From Diplodia intermedia (taxonomy: Eukaryota > Ascomycota > Dothideomycetes > Botryosphaeriales > Botryosphaeriaceae): 64,000 nt of DNA. The notes under the pieces are model-generated. The model did not search any database. It saw nothing but the letters and a program-made list of their open reading frames with translations, and was not told where the DNA came from. Each line of letters starts with the position of its first letter. Position 1 is the stretch's first letter. The position numbers were made by a program, and so were the translations under genes. The stretch spans positions 1 through 64,000 of the forward strand of contig JAKEKT010000028.1 of NCBI GenBank assembly GCA_021495925.1, read 5' to 3'. Below are positions 1 through 12,300 of the stretch, piece after piece.

Positions 1-29
1 CCAACTAACAACACCCCCCTCCCCAACAG

Positions 30-220
30 TCTACGCCCTCGACCGCCTGCCCGTCCCCTCGGCCGCCTTCGCCCCGATCCAGGCGCGCGCGCGCGCGCGC
101 AAAGCGCTTGTGGGTGTGGGGAGGGTTGGCGGCTGGCGCGGCGCTTCTTCTTGTGGAAGCGGGCGGGGAAGACGCAAGGGAGAGCATTTGAGAGGGTCGG
201 GGGGAAGTGCGCGAAGGTAG
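30..220 (+). CDS. Possible 3'-terminal exon of a gene entering from the left edge
   Basis: Bases 1-29 read like the end of a fungal intron: a CTAAC branch point at 4-8, a pyrimidine run, then AACAG. Downstream, the frame beginning YALDRLPVPSAAF stays open to a TAG at 218-220. The protein is low complexity (RARARAR from a GC dinucleotide run) and I do not recognise it. The other two frames are also open for about 50-60 codons, so the frame is a guess. It rests only on the splice-site appearance and needs the sequence to the left. Confidence 0.2.
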
Positions 221-1257
221 GTGGGTAGGTGGGGCAGGTGGGCTGCCCGCAGAGAGGCAGGTTTCGGGGTTTGAGGTGTGCCAGCAGCACGAGCGGAGGG
301 GGGCCATTGGGCGTGGCGCTGGGCGTGGCGCGGGACTAGGCGCGCGGGTCAAGCGTACCTGAAGAAGAGCATGGCGGCGGTTGTGGTCGGAGGTAGATCG
401 CGGAGGCGTGGTTGGGAGGAGGGTGAGGCTGGGCGCGGGCTTGCGGTCGTGGGTGAGGTAGCTGGTCGCGGCGGGCGGTGGTGATGATGCACCCGCGCCG
501 CAAGTCGTTGCCGCTGATGTGGTCCGTGCGCCTAGCTCTGCCGTGGCTTAAATTCCACGCATCACCGCCCTTCTTCGTTCGCCGATTTACTTTTTGATGG
601 CGAAGCAGGATGATCGATTAGTGAAGGCTGCTGGTGGTGCTTTATACCACCACCTGGTAGCAAACTACGCTAGTCCTAATCGATCTACATGAAGGAAACA
701 ACCCGCCGTAGCCTCATGAAGGGAAGCCTGCCTGGCCTGCCGGTCACTTTTGTTAGGACACCTCTGCCGCGCTATTTGCCGGGCTGTATCTGCCCTCTCG
801 ATGATAGAGTGTCCCTCAATTAACTGCTTCGAAGCAGCCTGGGACTTTCTTTTCTCATCCGGTTTCGCAGAATTACACTTCTCAAAGCTCTCATCACAGC
901 TCTTGCAGACGATGCCTAGATACGGATTTCTGTGCCCGTCAGAGCAAACTCTTTTACAATCAACTTCGATTTCAGCTTCCGACCTCGTTGACTACCTCGT
1001 TGACTTCAGGTCGCAAAGAGCGCAAGGACATCAACAATTCCACTCTCCCCTTTCGTTCTCTCGAGTCTCCTGCCCTCTCTTCCCGTACCCTTCATCAACC
1101 TTATTCCATTGCGTCCCAAGACGGTTGAAGTAGTCGGTCAACGTTCGCTCCGACCAACTAGATTTGTTGTTTTTGGCCCGCTGTGAACCATAGATCCCTT
1201 CAAATACGAAAACCAGCTTTGCGCATATCCGCGGACACCAACCTCTCCTCCATCGAG
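221..1257. other. Gene-free stretch
   Basis: GC-rich to about 530, then of mixed composition. Short open frames exist on both strands but none shows a recognisable domain or a splice pattern that extends it. I see no RNA gene or mobile element. Confidence 0.5.
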
Positions 1258-1767
1258 TCAACCTTGAACCCTGAAGCCATTCCTGACTCCAAGAGCCTCG
1301 ATCACCGGTGGCGCGAGGATAACCAACATCCCGAAAGCAACAAAGTCAACAACCCGCTCAGAGTATCCAAACACCTCCCACCCTGCGCTGAAAGCCAATG
1401 CTCGCGCCTCTCTCATGGCCTTGCTCGCTTCGAGTTTCAGATCAAAGGCAAGCACGACGTCGAATATGTCGAGCAAGACCTTGGCGATGTGCGGGCGCCA
1501 GCCGCAGTTGAACTTCGTCAGCGTGGCGTCCAGCACCGTCACGAGAACTGCTCTATTTGAACACAGCTTGGCCCTTCCCCCAAACCGCAGGATCCAACCA
1601 AACACCCTAGCAGACTTATTCCTCCTATCCTTCTTCCGGATCTTGTCCCAGACTGTCGAAGGAGAGCGCCAAGCTGCTGCTGAGGTTACCGGCGTCTTGT
1701 GCATAGTTTGTTGTATGTCACGCCCGCCAGGCGGTCCTGGGTGTTCGGATTTCCTATTTTCGTTCAA
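1258..1767 (-). CDS. Doubtful hypothetical protein with one hydrophobic segment
   Basis: An uninterrupted 169-codon frame on the minus strand. The second half reads as plausible protein: an amphipathic stretch (KVLLDIFDVVLAFDLKLEAS, about residues 91-110) followed by a hydrophobic segment (VVDFVAFGMLVILAPP, about residues 139-154) that could span a membrane. The first 60 residues look random. It loosely resembles small fungal membrane proteins with an LAPxVIxALG-like segment, but I cannot name a family. It could be a real short gene, the remains of one, or a chance frame. No introns are needed. Confidence 0.3.
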   Translation of the reverse strand: MNENRKSEHPGPPGGRDIQQTMHKTPVTSAAAWRSPSTVWDKIRKKDRRNKSARVFGWILRFGGRAKLCSNRAVLVTVLDATLTKFNCGWRPHIAKVLLDIFDVVLAFDLKLEASKAMREARALAFSAGWEVFGYSERVVDFVAFGMLVILAPPVIEALGVRNGFRVQG

Positions 1768-4700
1768 GGCGGCTTCCGCAGTAGGTCCACTTGTCCTCTG
1801 TTGCTGATGTCATGGGATGGTCGGTTCCGGTTACTGCTCGCCTTCCACTGAGCGCTGTTTCCTGCCTGCCCTCCTCCCGTCACTTCCGCCTCAACGCAAC
1901 CAGATGACGCCACCGTCTGCCCAAGCCCGACCGTCGGTAGTAGCGACGATAGGGGCCGAAGCGGAGCTCAGGAGAGCCGCACCGCTGTGCAATCTGTACG
2001 CATCGTCAGTTTTCGATGCAAATCCAAGGAGCAGCCCGCCGGATACCCAACTGTTGATCCTCTGGATTGCACGCCTTGCCGATGCTTGTGCGATGTCCTG
2101 TCGGGCTGGGAATGTTGTCGATGTGGCCGGCGGTCCTCTGGAGTTCCTTCCCGGCTGGTGGTCCACGCCTGCCCTGCACCTCGCCCTCCATCCTTCCCGC
2201 CTTCCGCTCTTCTCCAGTGGAACACGCAGCAGCTGCCGAAGCGCTGGCCACATCCTACAGTATATATTGAGCTGTCCGTCCGGTCCCAGCCATCTTCTTC
2301 TTCATACGTTTCAACAACTGCCTAAGGCAAAATTTTTGGGATTTCTACTAATCCAGGTCCTCCTCCCTGGTCTTGTCTTGTAATGAGCCTGGAGGCAGTT
2401 GGCCGAGGGTACCTTGGTGATCAAGAAGACCAATGGTCCTGGATTGGGGCCCTCTGCATTGCACACCGCAGTTGGTGTCTCCGTGTATCGAGCCCGACTC
2501 ACTCGGACAATTTTTGATTTTTCCACACAAGACAGGTCTTTTGTACCTCGATCTCTGTGCAAGCACTTGTGCTTTTTACCTTTTTTTTTCGTCAGCGGCT
2601 TCGCCTTGCGCGGGACGCTGAGGAAGAAAATTGAAGCTCCCGTCGGTCGGTCTTTTCATCTTCTGGAGATGCACAAGTGCAGTGCTTCGAGATGGTGACA
2701 GTTGACGGTACGTGGTGGCTCAAAGGCACTGCTGCTTACCTGCCAGGGCCTTCGCAGCAAGGGCCAGCCAACGAAGTCAAGAAGTCCATGACGGAGCTCG
2801 GTCTCGCCTTTTCCAGTCTTGGATGGGTCGCTGAAGCTTCAGCCGAAGTCGCATACGAAGGACATACGGTTTGCTCTGGGCTGGTGGCTGCTCCCTTCTG
2901 CATCGGGCGACAAAGCCGCGCGCTGGATCGCTGACGATTCGACGATCAGCTATGGTATTCTCTGGGCCCTGGATGTGCGACTGACTCGATCAACAGGATG
3001 AAGATCCCCTTTTCGACCAGCCGGTTGATTTTTCTTCCAACGCCTTCACGACGCTCTTGTCTCTCCTTGGCTGCATTCGCACAGTCAAACCCTCGATGGC
3101 AAATGTCACCACGCCTCCTGTCTGGCTCGGTGCGTTCCAGTGAGGACGATAACATGCATATTAAGAGCCGGGCACGAGGCGGAGACAACAGGTGTGCGTG
3201 AAGGTCGTGAGTTGATGCCGCCTTGGTGTCAGGACCTGAGAGCCAGAGACCACAGAGTGATGCATCTCTTCGAAGCCGATGGGCTGTGTTGATTCGGAGC
3301 TCTTATGTTGAACGGTGATTTGGATTTGCCGGTCGGGCTCTGAGGGACATTGTTGTCACAGGCTCTGGGCTTGTCGTAGCCAGGACGGAGGGGCCTAAGC
3401 CGAAGCCCCTGGAGATTTGAAGCTGGGAGAGACTGTTGCTTATATACTCATACGCCGGTGAATGTGTGGTAGAGGATGAAGAGTTTTTCGATGCTGCCCG
3501 GCGTTGGACCATGGTCGAGCTGCAGAAGATCTGGGAACCACGGGCCAGAAGAGGTCTTCGTGTACCATTCGATTCATTTCTCGATATCTAAATAAAGGCT
3601 ACTGTTTGCCAGAAGTCTCTGGCTACTCTTGCTGATTTCCGTTGCAATTGAAGGAGGAGTTGGACTTCAGCCCCCCTGCTCAACGACGGCCAGAGGTTTG
3701 CGCAGCCTGCAGATGGCTTCATCGCTTATCGTCAGGCGCACGAACCTCTGCGAGGGGCATCTCACGATGTTTACAATAGCGAGAACGGCGGCGACTGCCG
3801 CAGCCGAAGGATGGATTATGTTTGCAGACCCTGGACGCTATGTTTCGCACAGCTATAAGTTTTCCCCTCATATTGTGCGACGTCGGACCATGCAGGCAGG
3901 AACAGGGCATCGCGCCCGCGTTCTTTTCTCGGTGCCTTGCAGTTTGCGGCGGGCGGGCGGGCAATCTCCCCCTCGCGCATGCACGTTTCCAAATACATAG
4001 TACCTGCGTCGACGCGGGCGGGCGCTTCTGAAACACGGCGGACAGGCGACAAAGCGGGAAGGAAACGCGTGATACCGCGGGAAACGAACAAGACCGTGGT
4101 CGGCTTCTCGCGCGCCAGAGCACGGCTTGGGCGGAGGGGTAGGTAGAACCGAGGGGCTACATTTGGATCGCGTGCCGTCTGACAGGCCTGTCGCCCTTGG
4201 TGCGGCGGTTAGGCGTCGGCCGTCGGTCCGCTCGCGTTTCCGAGCCAGTCAGGCCGGTTGATCGCTCAGGCAAGCCGCAGCGCTGGCGCTGGGCAGGGCG
4301 AGTCTGACTGCGGTCTTTTTGCGTGGGCTGGCGCGGGGAGGAGGAGGGGCTGAAATGCAGCACGTCAAATCGAATGGTCCGGATTCGCGCGGACCCGCGT
4401 GTGCGGCGTGGAAACGGGAAAGGCAGAGGCAGAGGCAGAGGCAGAGGCAGAGCCCCAGAACCGCCAACCCTTGGCGGCTGTTTCGGGCAACGGCAATCCA
4501 CGGCCAGTCTCAGATCAGGCCGCCCACGGGGTCCATGACGCCGGCGCACAACCACACGTCGAGATTCTCTGCCTTCCCCCCACTTTTTTCGAGAACGTCA
4601 GGCCCCGGGCTTGGGGGTGGCTGTGGGCGAGGCATGCTGTGAAGAGCGTGCATCTTTACTCCAAACGCCCGCACTGGAGAAACGACGATCGATTCGGGGC

Positions 4701-5512
4701 GCGCAGCATCAGGGGGGATCGGCTCCTGCCTGCGCCGGGATGCCTGCCGGCCATCATCTGGGGGGGTGAGATTGTGAATGGTTGGCCGTGGGCTGGATTG
4801 GGTGTGGCGATCAGCAGTAAGGCGCGGCTGCTTGCCGCACGTCTGCAGCACGACCGCGGCGATCGCAGTTAGCAGCCAGTCACTTCCGTTCGGCGGCTGC
4901 AGGAGCGGCCAGAGCCACGCATGATTGCAGGGAAGGCGCAGGGATGGCAGCGCGTCAGGGCCGCGGGCACTCGGGCGACTGAGGTACCGGCTGCTGCTTC
5001 CTCGCCGGACGTGGCCAGCTGCGCTCTGGCTCCGGCTGGCGCTCGCGCTGGCGCTGGCGACGGCGGAGACACACCACTTTCCCGCGGGCTAAGCATGGCC
5101 TTGTTTAGCACGCGCCCTGGGTGACGTCTTCCCGCTCGTCGTATATCTCCACCCGCACGCCGTTCCGCCTTGCGCCCAGCCGTCATCCAGCTCTGCAACT
5201 CGTACTCTTCGTCAGGCCGGCCTGATCTCTTTCCAATTTCACGAACTGCGCCCTCACTGATTCAATTCCACTGTCTTGGACCGCGTCGAAAAAGCCTCAC
5301 ACCTCTGCTCGACGTCCTACAAGATCCAATACTTCTCCTGACAATCACCCACACCACTACCGCAAACCCCCCATCGAATCCTTCACCGACCAACTCTACC
5401 CACTCGGCCAACAACTTAAGAAGCAGCCCACGCCTCTGCTCCGAACCCTCCACGTCCATCCTCCAACCTTCAATCCACAACCTTCAACCAACACCAAATA
5501 CCCTCGCCCACC
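1768..5512. other. Gene-free stretch and upstream region of the secreted-protein gene
   Basis: Many short overlapping frames occur on both strands, none convincing. A (GGCAGA)5 array lies at 4422-4451. From about 5200 the sequence becomes CT- and CA-rich with few G residues, as expected for the leader of the gene starting at 5513. A TATA-like element (GTATATC) occurs near 5140. Confidence 0.5.
4422..4451. repeat. (GGCAGA)5 hexanucleotide array
   Basis: Five perfect GGCAGA units in a row, outside any supported gene. Confidence 0.8.
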
Positions 5513-6140
5513 ATGCGCTTCACCACCGCCTCCATCGCCCGCCTCGTGGCCACGCTCTTCCTCATCTCGTCCGTCACCGCCGTGCCCGTCCCCGTCACCA
5601 CCTCAGCAACCGGCCTGAGCGCCGCCGGCCAGGAAGGAGGCGCCGCCGACGCACGGATCGCCGAACGCGACGTTTCGTCATCATCCACCCGCGCTGGTAA
5701 GCTCTCTCCTATCACTATCTCTTCGATTCCCCCCACAAAAATACCGGTTCGTGTGCCGACGCTGCCACAACGCCGCATGATCAAGAAGCGCCGCCGTGTC
5801 GCGCTCAACCGCGCCATACGTCATCATTACCACTGCAGACCCAAGAAAATATCACAATGGTTGGACTAACGCGAGCCCTGAACCAATAGACACGGATGCT
5901 GCCGCTGCTGAAGCGAAGAAGCGCGAATTCACCACCACCATGTTTGCCCTGAAGGACCGCCTGTTGATGAAGCGCCTGCCCAACCCCGAGCCGGCGCCCG
6001 CCGAGCCCAAGCGCTTCACTCTCGACGACTTCACCACCATTGCCGCCGCCAACGAGAAGTACGACGGCCTGCGGCCCGAGGGCGCTGGCTTCGTCGGCTT
6101 GAAGCAGCGCGGCTTGCCCGGCTGGTCCAGGATCTACTGA
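5513..6140 (+). CDS. Small secreted cysteine-free protein with dibasic sites
   Basis: Two exons, 5513-5696 and 5890-6140, give 144 residues. The 193-nt intron has a GTAAGC donor, a CTAAC branch point near 5864 and an AATAG acceptor, and the join keeps frame (GAC split 1/2). The start has a fungal context (CCACCATGCG) after a CT-rich leader. Residues 1-23 form a clear signal peptide with a likely cut after SSVTA. The mature chain of about 121 residues has no cysteine. It carries KKR at 71-73, KR at 89-90, KR at 102-103 and KQR near the C-terminus, followed by GLPGWSRIY. Dibasic KR sites are what the Golgi protease Kex2 cuts, so the protein may be processed to smaller peptides; that is inference. 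I recognise no domain. It could be an effector-like protein, a processed peptide precursor or a cell-wall-associated protein. Confidence 0.75.
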
Positions 6141-8153
6141 AATGGGCCCTAGCGTGCCTTGAACGGTCTGGAACCGGACTGATGAGACGATCAAGAAAAG
6201 ACTTGTATTTTATGGCTTTCATGTTTTGCGGGATCCGGGTTGGGCACGGCGTCATTGGCCCACTCTCATTCTCGCGCTTTTTCTTCGGCTTTCGACGACG
6301 ATACCCTTCAGCGGAAACGATACTGGCGTCACCGGGTCTGGTTCTGGGTCTTCCCGCAGAATTACTTGCACTTTCTTTTTGTTGACCACGTCGGTCGCTC
6401 CTTGCTTCCTTTCCCTCATGCTGGCACCCTGGCTGAGGCCACAAGCCCCGAGACGGCGACTGCTGCATGCGAAGAACCTTCACGGAGCAGCGAACCAATT
6501 GAGGGGCATCCCCTCTTCGTCACCGCTACTTCCCCACGTTATTCGAAACACTTATCGACTTGCCCAAGCGCAAAATCGATTTACCCACGACGGCAAGCCT
6601 ATTTCGGAAACACAAGTTCTCGGCCTCGGCGACACTTGTGTTCTTTGTCCGAGACACGTATGTCCGAAAGGGGAGCATCCAAACCGTGCTCTGTTTCACA
6701 AAACGTTGCAGGGAGATTCGCGTGGCACATCAAGCCAGCCACCACGCTAGAGGTGGGAGGGGGGGATTTGACATGTACCGCGCGCAGCAACGTGGCTCAG
6801 GGCTGTGTTGGGACCCTGAGAGATGGGACCCGTGGGCCTGAGTCACCGCGACTAATGGCGCTGGATTACCTATGCATAACTATACCAATTCTGGTTTGGT
6901 TTCAGTATTGCATGGGAAATAACATTTGCTGATGGGAGGTTGAATGGGAGGGATTATTCACGACAATGGCTAAAGGACAGCAACTACTCTACTATCGAGT
7001 GTTGAAGTTTTGACCATTCGAAAAACTTCGAAGTGATATGAAATAGAAAATCAAAAATTACATCAATGTACATTCTCGCAAGCACACAGCAGTGACGAAA
7101 GAAGAAGTCTCCTGGCAATGCATCCATCGACGAGGCGACGTCCGTTCTTGCGCGGTTTTTCGGAGTCCGCGTGTGATCATGTCTCGATAAGAGAAACAAG
7201 CTTCGCACCCAAGCTTTTTTGGTTCGCAATTTGCACACACCGGTGGTCGCCCGACGATCATCCTCTCTTGCCTCACAGCCTTGCCTCTTCGGCCCCCTTG
7301 CTGCAATCACCTCATCGGTCGGTTGGGGATCTTCATCTTCCCCGTGCGCACATAATCACCCACCAACATCTACTATAGCTTCCCCGTGCGCCGCAGTCCT
7401 CTTCTCGTCCTTGTTCTTTCCTTCTCCCGTGCTCTTCCCTGTCCCCCCCTTCGCATCGCCCGGCCCCACCACACACCTGTTGTCGGTGAGTGATGAGCAC
7501 ACGAAAAGAAGGGCCCAGACAACTCGTCGGAAGCCGATCGGCAACGGGTCCTTTGTTCTTTTCCTTTGCGGTGTGTGGTACGTGAGAGAGGGAACCGCTG
7601 GTCCGTCCGTTGTTGGTCCCTGATTCCAGCGCCCCGTCATCTTTCCGACTCCCCGCGCGCGCCTTGGAGCCCTTCTTGTTCTTCTTCTTTTTTTTTCCCT
7701 TCTTCGTCTGTCGTTCCCACCGCTTACGCTTTTTTCCCCCCAACGACAGACGATGGTTTTTGTTGGCTCTGCTTCATGTTATGCTCTCCTTTTTCTTTTC
7801 TTCTGCAATGAGCCCGAACGACTAAGGCATGAATAAGGTGCACGAGCATGTGAAGAAGAGGAAGGAGCGAGCGAGCGCACGCACGCACGCATGTACACAG
7901 ACACATACACACACATGCATCTTTTTCCGCATATTCCCCACTTAGCGTGGGGGGGAGGAAGAGGACCAACGTAGTAGACACGTAGCAGAACAAGACCAGA
8001 CCACGAAAAATCCACGTCAAGGGGAAGAAAAATGTATGTATGACAGAAAGTACGGAAAGGGCAAAAGTGGAGAAGGAGGAGAAGAAGCAGACGACGAAGT
8101 CAAACGCCCCTCCTCCTCCTCCCTCCTCTTCCCCGAGAGCTGCTGCCCGCACG

Positions 8154-8154
<1 letters not shown>

Positions 8155-8193
<39 letters not shown>
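8155..8193. repeat. (CA)19 microsatellite
   Basis: An uninterrupted run of about 19 CA dinucleotides. Confidence 0.95.
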
Positions 8194-8196
<3 letters not shown>

Positions 8197-8492
8197 TAAC
8201 GGTGAGGTCACAAGCACGGTAACAACACGCCAACAAATGCGTCTTCTCGTCGCCGCGGCGTGTGGTGCAAAAACCAACCCAACCCAACCCGACCCGACCC
8301 CCCTTCGATCTTCTCACCCACTGTAGGTCGTTCGTCGACCTTCTTGCGTCAGAAGGACGCCACATCAAACCGCACCACACGCACAACACAACACAACACA
8401 GGCCAAACACCCCCGCACATGCAACCCCAATGTTATCTCGCACACATTAACCAAACACCCGCCCCCGCCGCCCCCAACTCATCCCATCATCA

Positions 8493-8565
8493 AGACAGAC
8501 AGACAGACAGACAGACAGACTGATGGCATGGCATGGCATGGTATGGTGGTGGTGGTGGTGGTGGT
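8493..8565. repeat. Compound microsatellite: (AGAC)7, (GGCAT)3, (GGT)n
   Basis: Seven AGAC units at 8493-8520 are followed almost immediately by three GGCAT units and a run of GGT. Three different unit lengths abut within about 70 bases. Confidence 0.9.
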
Positions 8566-8620
8566 ATCTCAATACTCCAACTTCGGCACGTACGGCTCAC
8601 CCGCCGCCCACCCCCGTCAT

Positions 8621-8642
8621 CGTCGTCGTCGTCGTCGTCGTC
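8621..8642. repeat. (CGT)7 trinucleotide array
   Basis: Seven CGT units plus one base, in the same cluster of simple repeats. Confidence 0.9.
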
Positions 8643-9306
8643 TATCACTCAAATCTGCAGTGACCGACTGACTGACTGACACTGACCCACGACGACGACA
8701 AAAAAAAACGTTGGTTGGTTGATAGAAAAGCCTTCTCAATTCATCTTCTTTCAAGGACGCCAGCCTTTTTGAAATTTCTATGAACCGCAGAAGGCCCAAG
8801 AAAAGAGGAGAAAAAAAGCAGAAGACCCGAACGCGCAATTGTGATAAGCGTGTGTGTGTGGTGTGTGGAGGTGGGTGGTGTGTTGTATAAGAGGCTTGAA
8901 AAATGATTGCAATGCGTGTTTTGCTCTCCCTAAAAACTCCTTTTTCTTTCTTTCTTTGTGATGTGTGTGTGTGATCGAGGAAGTCCACACCTCCCCTCCC
9001 CTCCCCTATCCAGAAATTACATCTGCCCTTCTTCTTGAAATCTTCAACTTCATCGAATCATATGCACATGTATCCAGAAAAGGAAACCGAACCCAACCCC
9101 AATCCAAACCAAACCAAACCGAACCATACCCCCCAAAAAAATTCCATCATCGTCAAGAAGAACAGAAATATCAACAGCATACCATCATCCCGTCATTCAT
9201 TCGCATCGTCATCCCCTCTCCTCCTTCTCCTCACAACAAACAAGAAGAAAAAAGATCCCCCTCCTCCTCACAACAAGCAAGAAGAAGAAAATCAATCAAT
9301 CAGAAA

Positions 9307-12300
9307 TCAAAACCCCTTCCTCGCCCACCCCTCCAACCCCCTCCACGCGCAAACCCCGCCGTCGTCCTCCCTCGCGACCGCGCCCTCCTCCAGCGCCTGC
9401 GTGACGCCCTCTCCCAGGCGGTCTTCGTCTTCCTTGCCCATCTCGGCCTGCAGCTTGACGAGCCACTTCTCCCACGCGCGGGCGGTCGCGAGGCCGGCGA
9501 GCTCGCGCGCGTCCTTGGTGGAGCCGCGCTTGTTCCGCTGCTCCTCGTCGTCGACGGAGGGGGAAGAGGGAGAAGAAGAGGGGGAGAAGAGGGTGTCTTT
9601 CGGCGGAGGGGTGGGGGGGACGGTGATGGTGAGGCCGTGGCCGCCGGTGGTGGTCGAGGGGAAGGGGGCGTTGACGATGCCGTCGAGCAGCGAGTCGTTG
9701 CGCTTGTGCTGGTTGTGGCGGCGGTGGGGGAAGACGGAGAAGAAGGAGGTGGGGGAGAAGGGTTCGACCTCGCCGTTGGGGCCGATGGTCTTTTCCTTGA
9801 TGTCCTTGCTGTTGTTGTTGTTGTTGTCCTTCTCCTGCTGCTGCGACGGGCTCTGCACGTGAAGCGAGCTGCGCGGCGAGTTAAGCACGTCCGGGTGCCT
9901 GCTCTTCGCCACCGCCTCGTCGGCGCCGACGCTCAGCCTCTCCGCCCACTTGGCCGCGGGCCGCGGGAACGGCGTCGACGTCCACGCGCGGCGGACGTCC
10001 TTGGCGGCGAAACCCGCGCGGGCGAGGCGGGGCAGGAAGGAGCGGGTGGGCTGGGCGTCGTAGCCGCGCGTGCGGAGGTTGAAGGCGAACTCGACCGACA
10101 CCTTTTGCGTGTGCGAGCCGGCGGCGGCGCGCATGACGTCGGCGTCGAGGAGCGAGAACTCGAGGTAGCCGCCCGGCTTGAGAATGCGCATGCACTCCTT
10201 CAGGCAGAGGTCGTACTCGTCGAGGCCGGAGGCGTTGCCGAGCTGGCCGGGGTTGGGGACGGGCTTGGTGGTCTTGAGCAGCGCGTACAGGTTGCGGGCC
10301 GAGACGACGTCGAAGTGGCCGTTGGGGAAGGGCAGGGTCCAGTAGTTGGGCACCACCTTGTGGCGGTGGTTGGGCGGGCCCTCGACGTCGCGCTCTTCGC
10401 CGTCAAGCTTGACGACCTCTTCGGTCTTGGTGGAGACGGTGAACACGGAGGTCAGGGGGAAGTCCAGAGCGACTTGCCATGCCCAGTCGCAGACCGCCTG
10501 GCCACCCAGGTCGAGGACGCGAGTGGCGCCCTCGTCCCGAGAGTGGGAGAGAATCTTGTAGGCGGGGCTGGTAATGAGACGGCCACCGTGAAGTTGCCTG
10601 GAGGCCTCGAGAGCCCAGAAAGCCGGTCGCACCAGCTCAAGAGCCTGCTGCTCCTTCTGGGCCTTGGCGATCTGCTCCTTGTGCTCGTTCGGGTCATCAG
10701 TGTAGAAGAGAGACACGGGGCGCGTAGAAGGGATCTTAGAGTAGCCGCACAGCTCGTACCTGCCGAGGAGCAGGTTGTTGTGCCGCTTTGGTGCACAGCG
10801 GCGCTGCAGGTGTACGGCCTCAGCACGAGTCAGACGGTGGATGAAAGCATCGAACTTGCCAGTAGTCTCTCTGAGAAACTCAAGCGCCTCAAAGAAGGTG
10901 GTGTCCTTGGACAAAGTCTCTTCAGAGACCTTGGGGGTCTTGGGGACGACAAGGTCAACGAAGCGGACAGACTTCTTCGACGGGGAGCCGATGTCCATCA
11001 GGGAGTTTCTCCTCTCGTGGCTAACAGGGCTGACGGGGCTGAGCATGCCCTCCAGCCAGTTCTCTTGGGAAGTAAGCCAGAGGCTGGTGCGGCTGAGGTT
11101 CTTGCCAGCAAGCTGGGCGAGTTCCTGGGCGTAGTGCTCGTTGTACTCGAACTTGGTTGCGCTTGGCTGAATCTCCATGATCTCGCCGACAGGCGACAGG
11201 AAACCGTCGAGAGCATTGGGGGTGGGCTCTGCGGCGCCAAAGTTGGCGGGGACTTCGACAACGTGCTCAACAACGTTGTCCGGACGTTCCCTCCAAGGCA
11301 CGCCGTAGAAGTTCTCAGCGACGGATGTTGACGGGGTTTCTTCGCGCTTCTGCTGGGGAGGAATGCTCCAGGTGTGGCGGGCAGAGCCCTGCAGCGAAGA
11401 GAAGAAACCACCGGGCGAAGGAATGGTCAGGGCAGAGAAGTCATCCTCATCAGACCTGACATCCGACGGGGTGTTTGTGAGATCGGTAGTGAAGATCCTC
11501 TGGACGGGGGCGGACAGGCGCTCGCCTCCGACGACTTGGGTCATCTCGGCCTCAGAGACGTGAAGGACCTGGTCCTCGCTCTCGGTGTCATCGTCACGGG
11601 AGATGTGGTGCAACGTCTCCATGGCAGCGGGGTTGAGTTGCACAGAGCCGGTCCACTCGCCCTTCTGACCTTGCTGGTCCGGGGTCGAGGGGCAGCTGAG
11701 GCGCTCCAGCTCTTCGGATGACAAGCTGCCGTCCAGGGACGGCTCAGCACTGGTGGCGGGGTCGTGGAGTTGGCGGGCGGCTAGCATGTTGAGAAGATTT
11801 TGAGCGGGAGTCAAAGCTGGCACGGGGGCGGGCGAAACTGCACTTTTCTGGAGCTTTTCGATGGTCGGCCACTGGGATGGCGACGGGATGACAAGAGACG
11901 GGTAGCGGTTGCGGCTGGACCTCGCGCTGGTCGTGGCACTGGACTTCTTGACCGAGTTGGAGCACCGCAGTGGAACCTCCTCCGTGTCTTCGTCGGTCAT
12001 GTCGTACAGCTCGTCGAACTCGGGGTCGTCCCGTGACCGGGTCCACCGCGGCGAGCTCAGGCGCTCGGGAGCACGCGGGGTGAGCGGCCAGTTCTCCTCC
12101 TCGGCCTGGTCTTGCTCGGGCTGCGGGTTCTGGAGCGAGGCCTTGGGAGTGGGGAAGTCCTCGCTGTAGGTGGGCGACTGGTACGAGGGCGAGATGACGG
12201 AAGCGCGGCCGGTGTATCGGGCCCACTGCTGGGTGAGGTTCTGGGCGAAGTAGTCCTGGTAGATGTGGGGGATCTGCGGGGATTCCTCGATTATGGTATT

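Larger units (their letters stand above)
6141..9306. other. Gene-free stretch rich in simple repeats
   Basis: No gene is supported between the secreted-protein gene and the 3' end of the methyltransferase gene. From about 7400 to 9250 the strand becomes dominated by C, A and T with many microsatellites (listed separately). Frames that appear open there translate to proline-, threonine- and histidine-rich low-complexity sequence. Confidence 0.55.

Noticed and set aside
8965..11331. A 788-codon open frame on the plus strand across the methyltransferase gene
   Set aside because: It is antisense to a well-supported protein. Its translation is dominated by Val, Gly, Arg and Leu runs that mirror the GC-rich third positions of the minus-strand gene.
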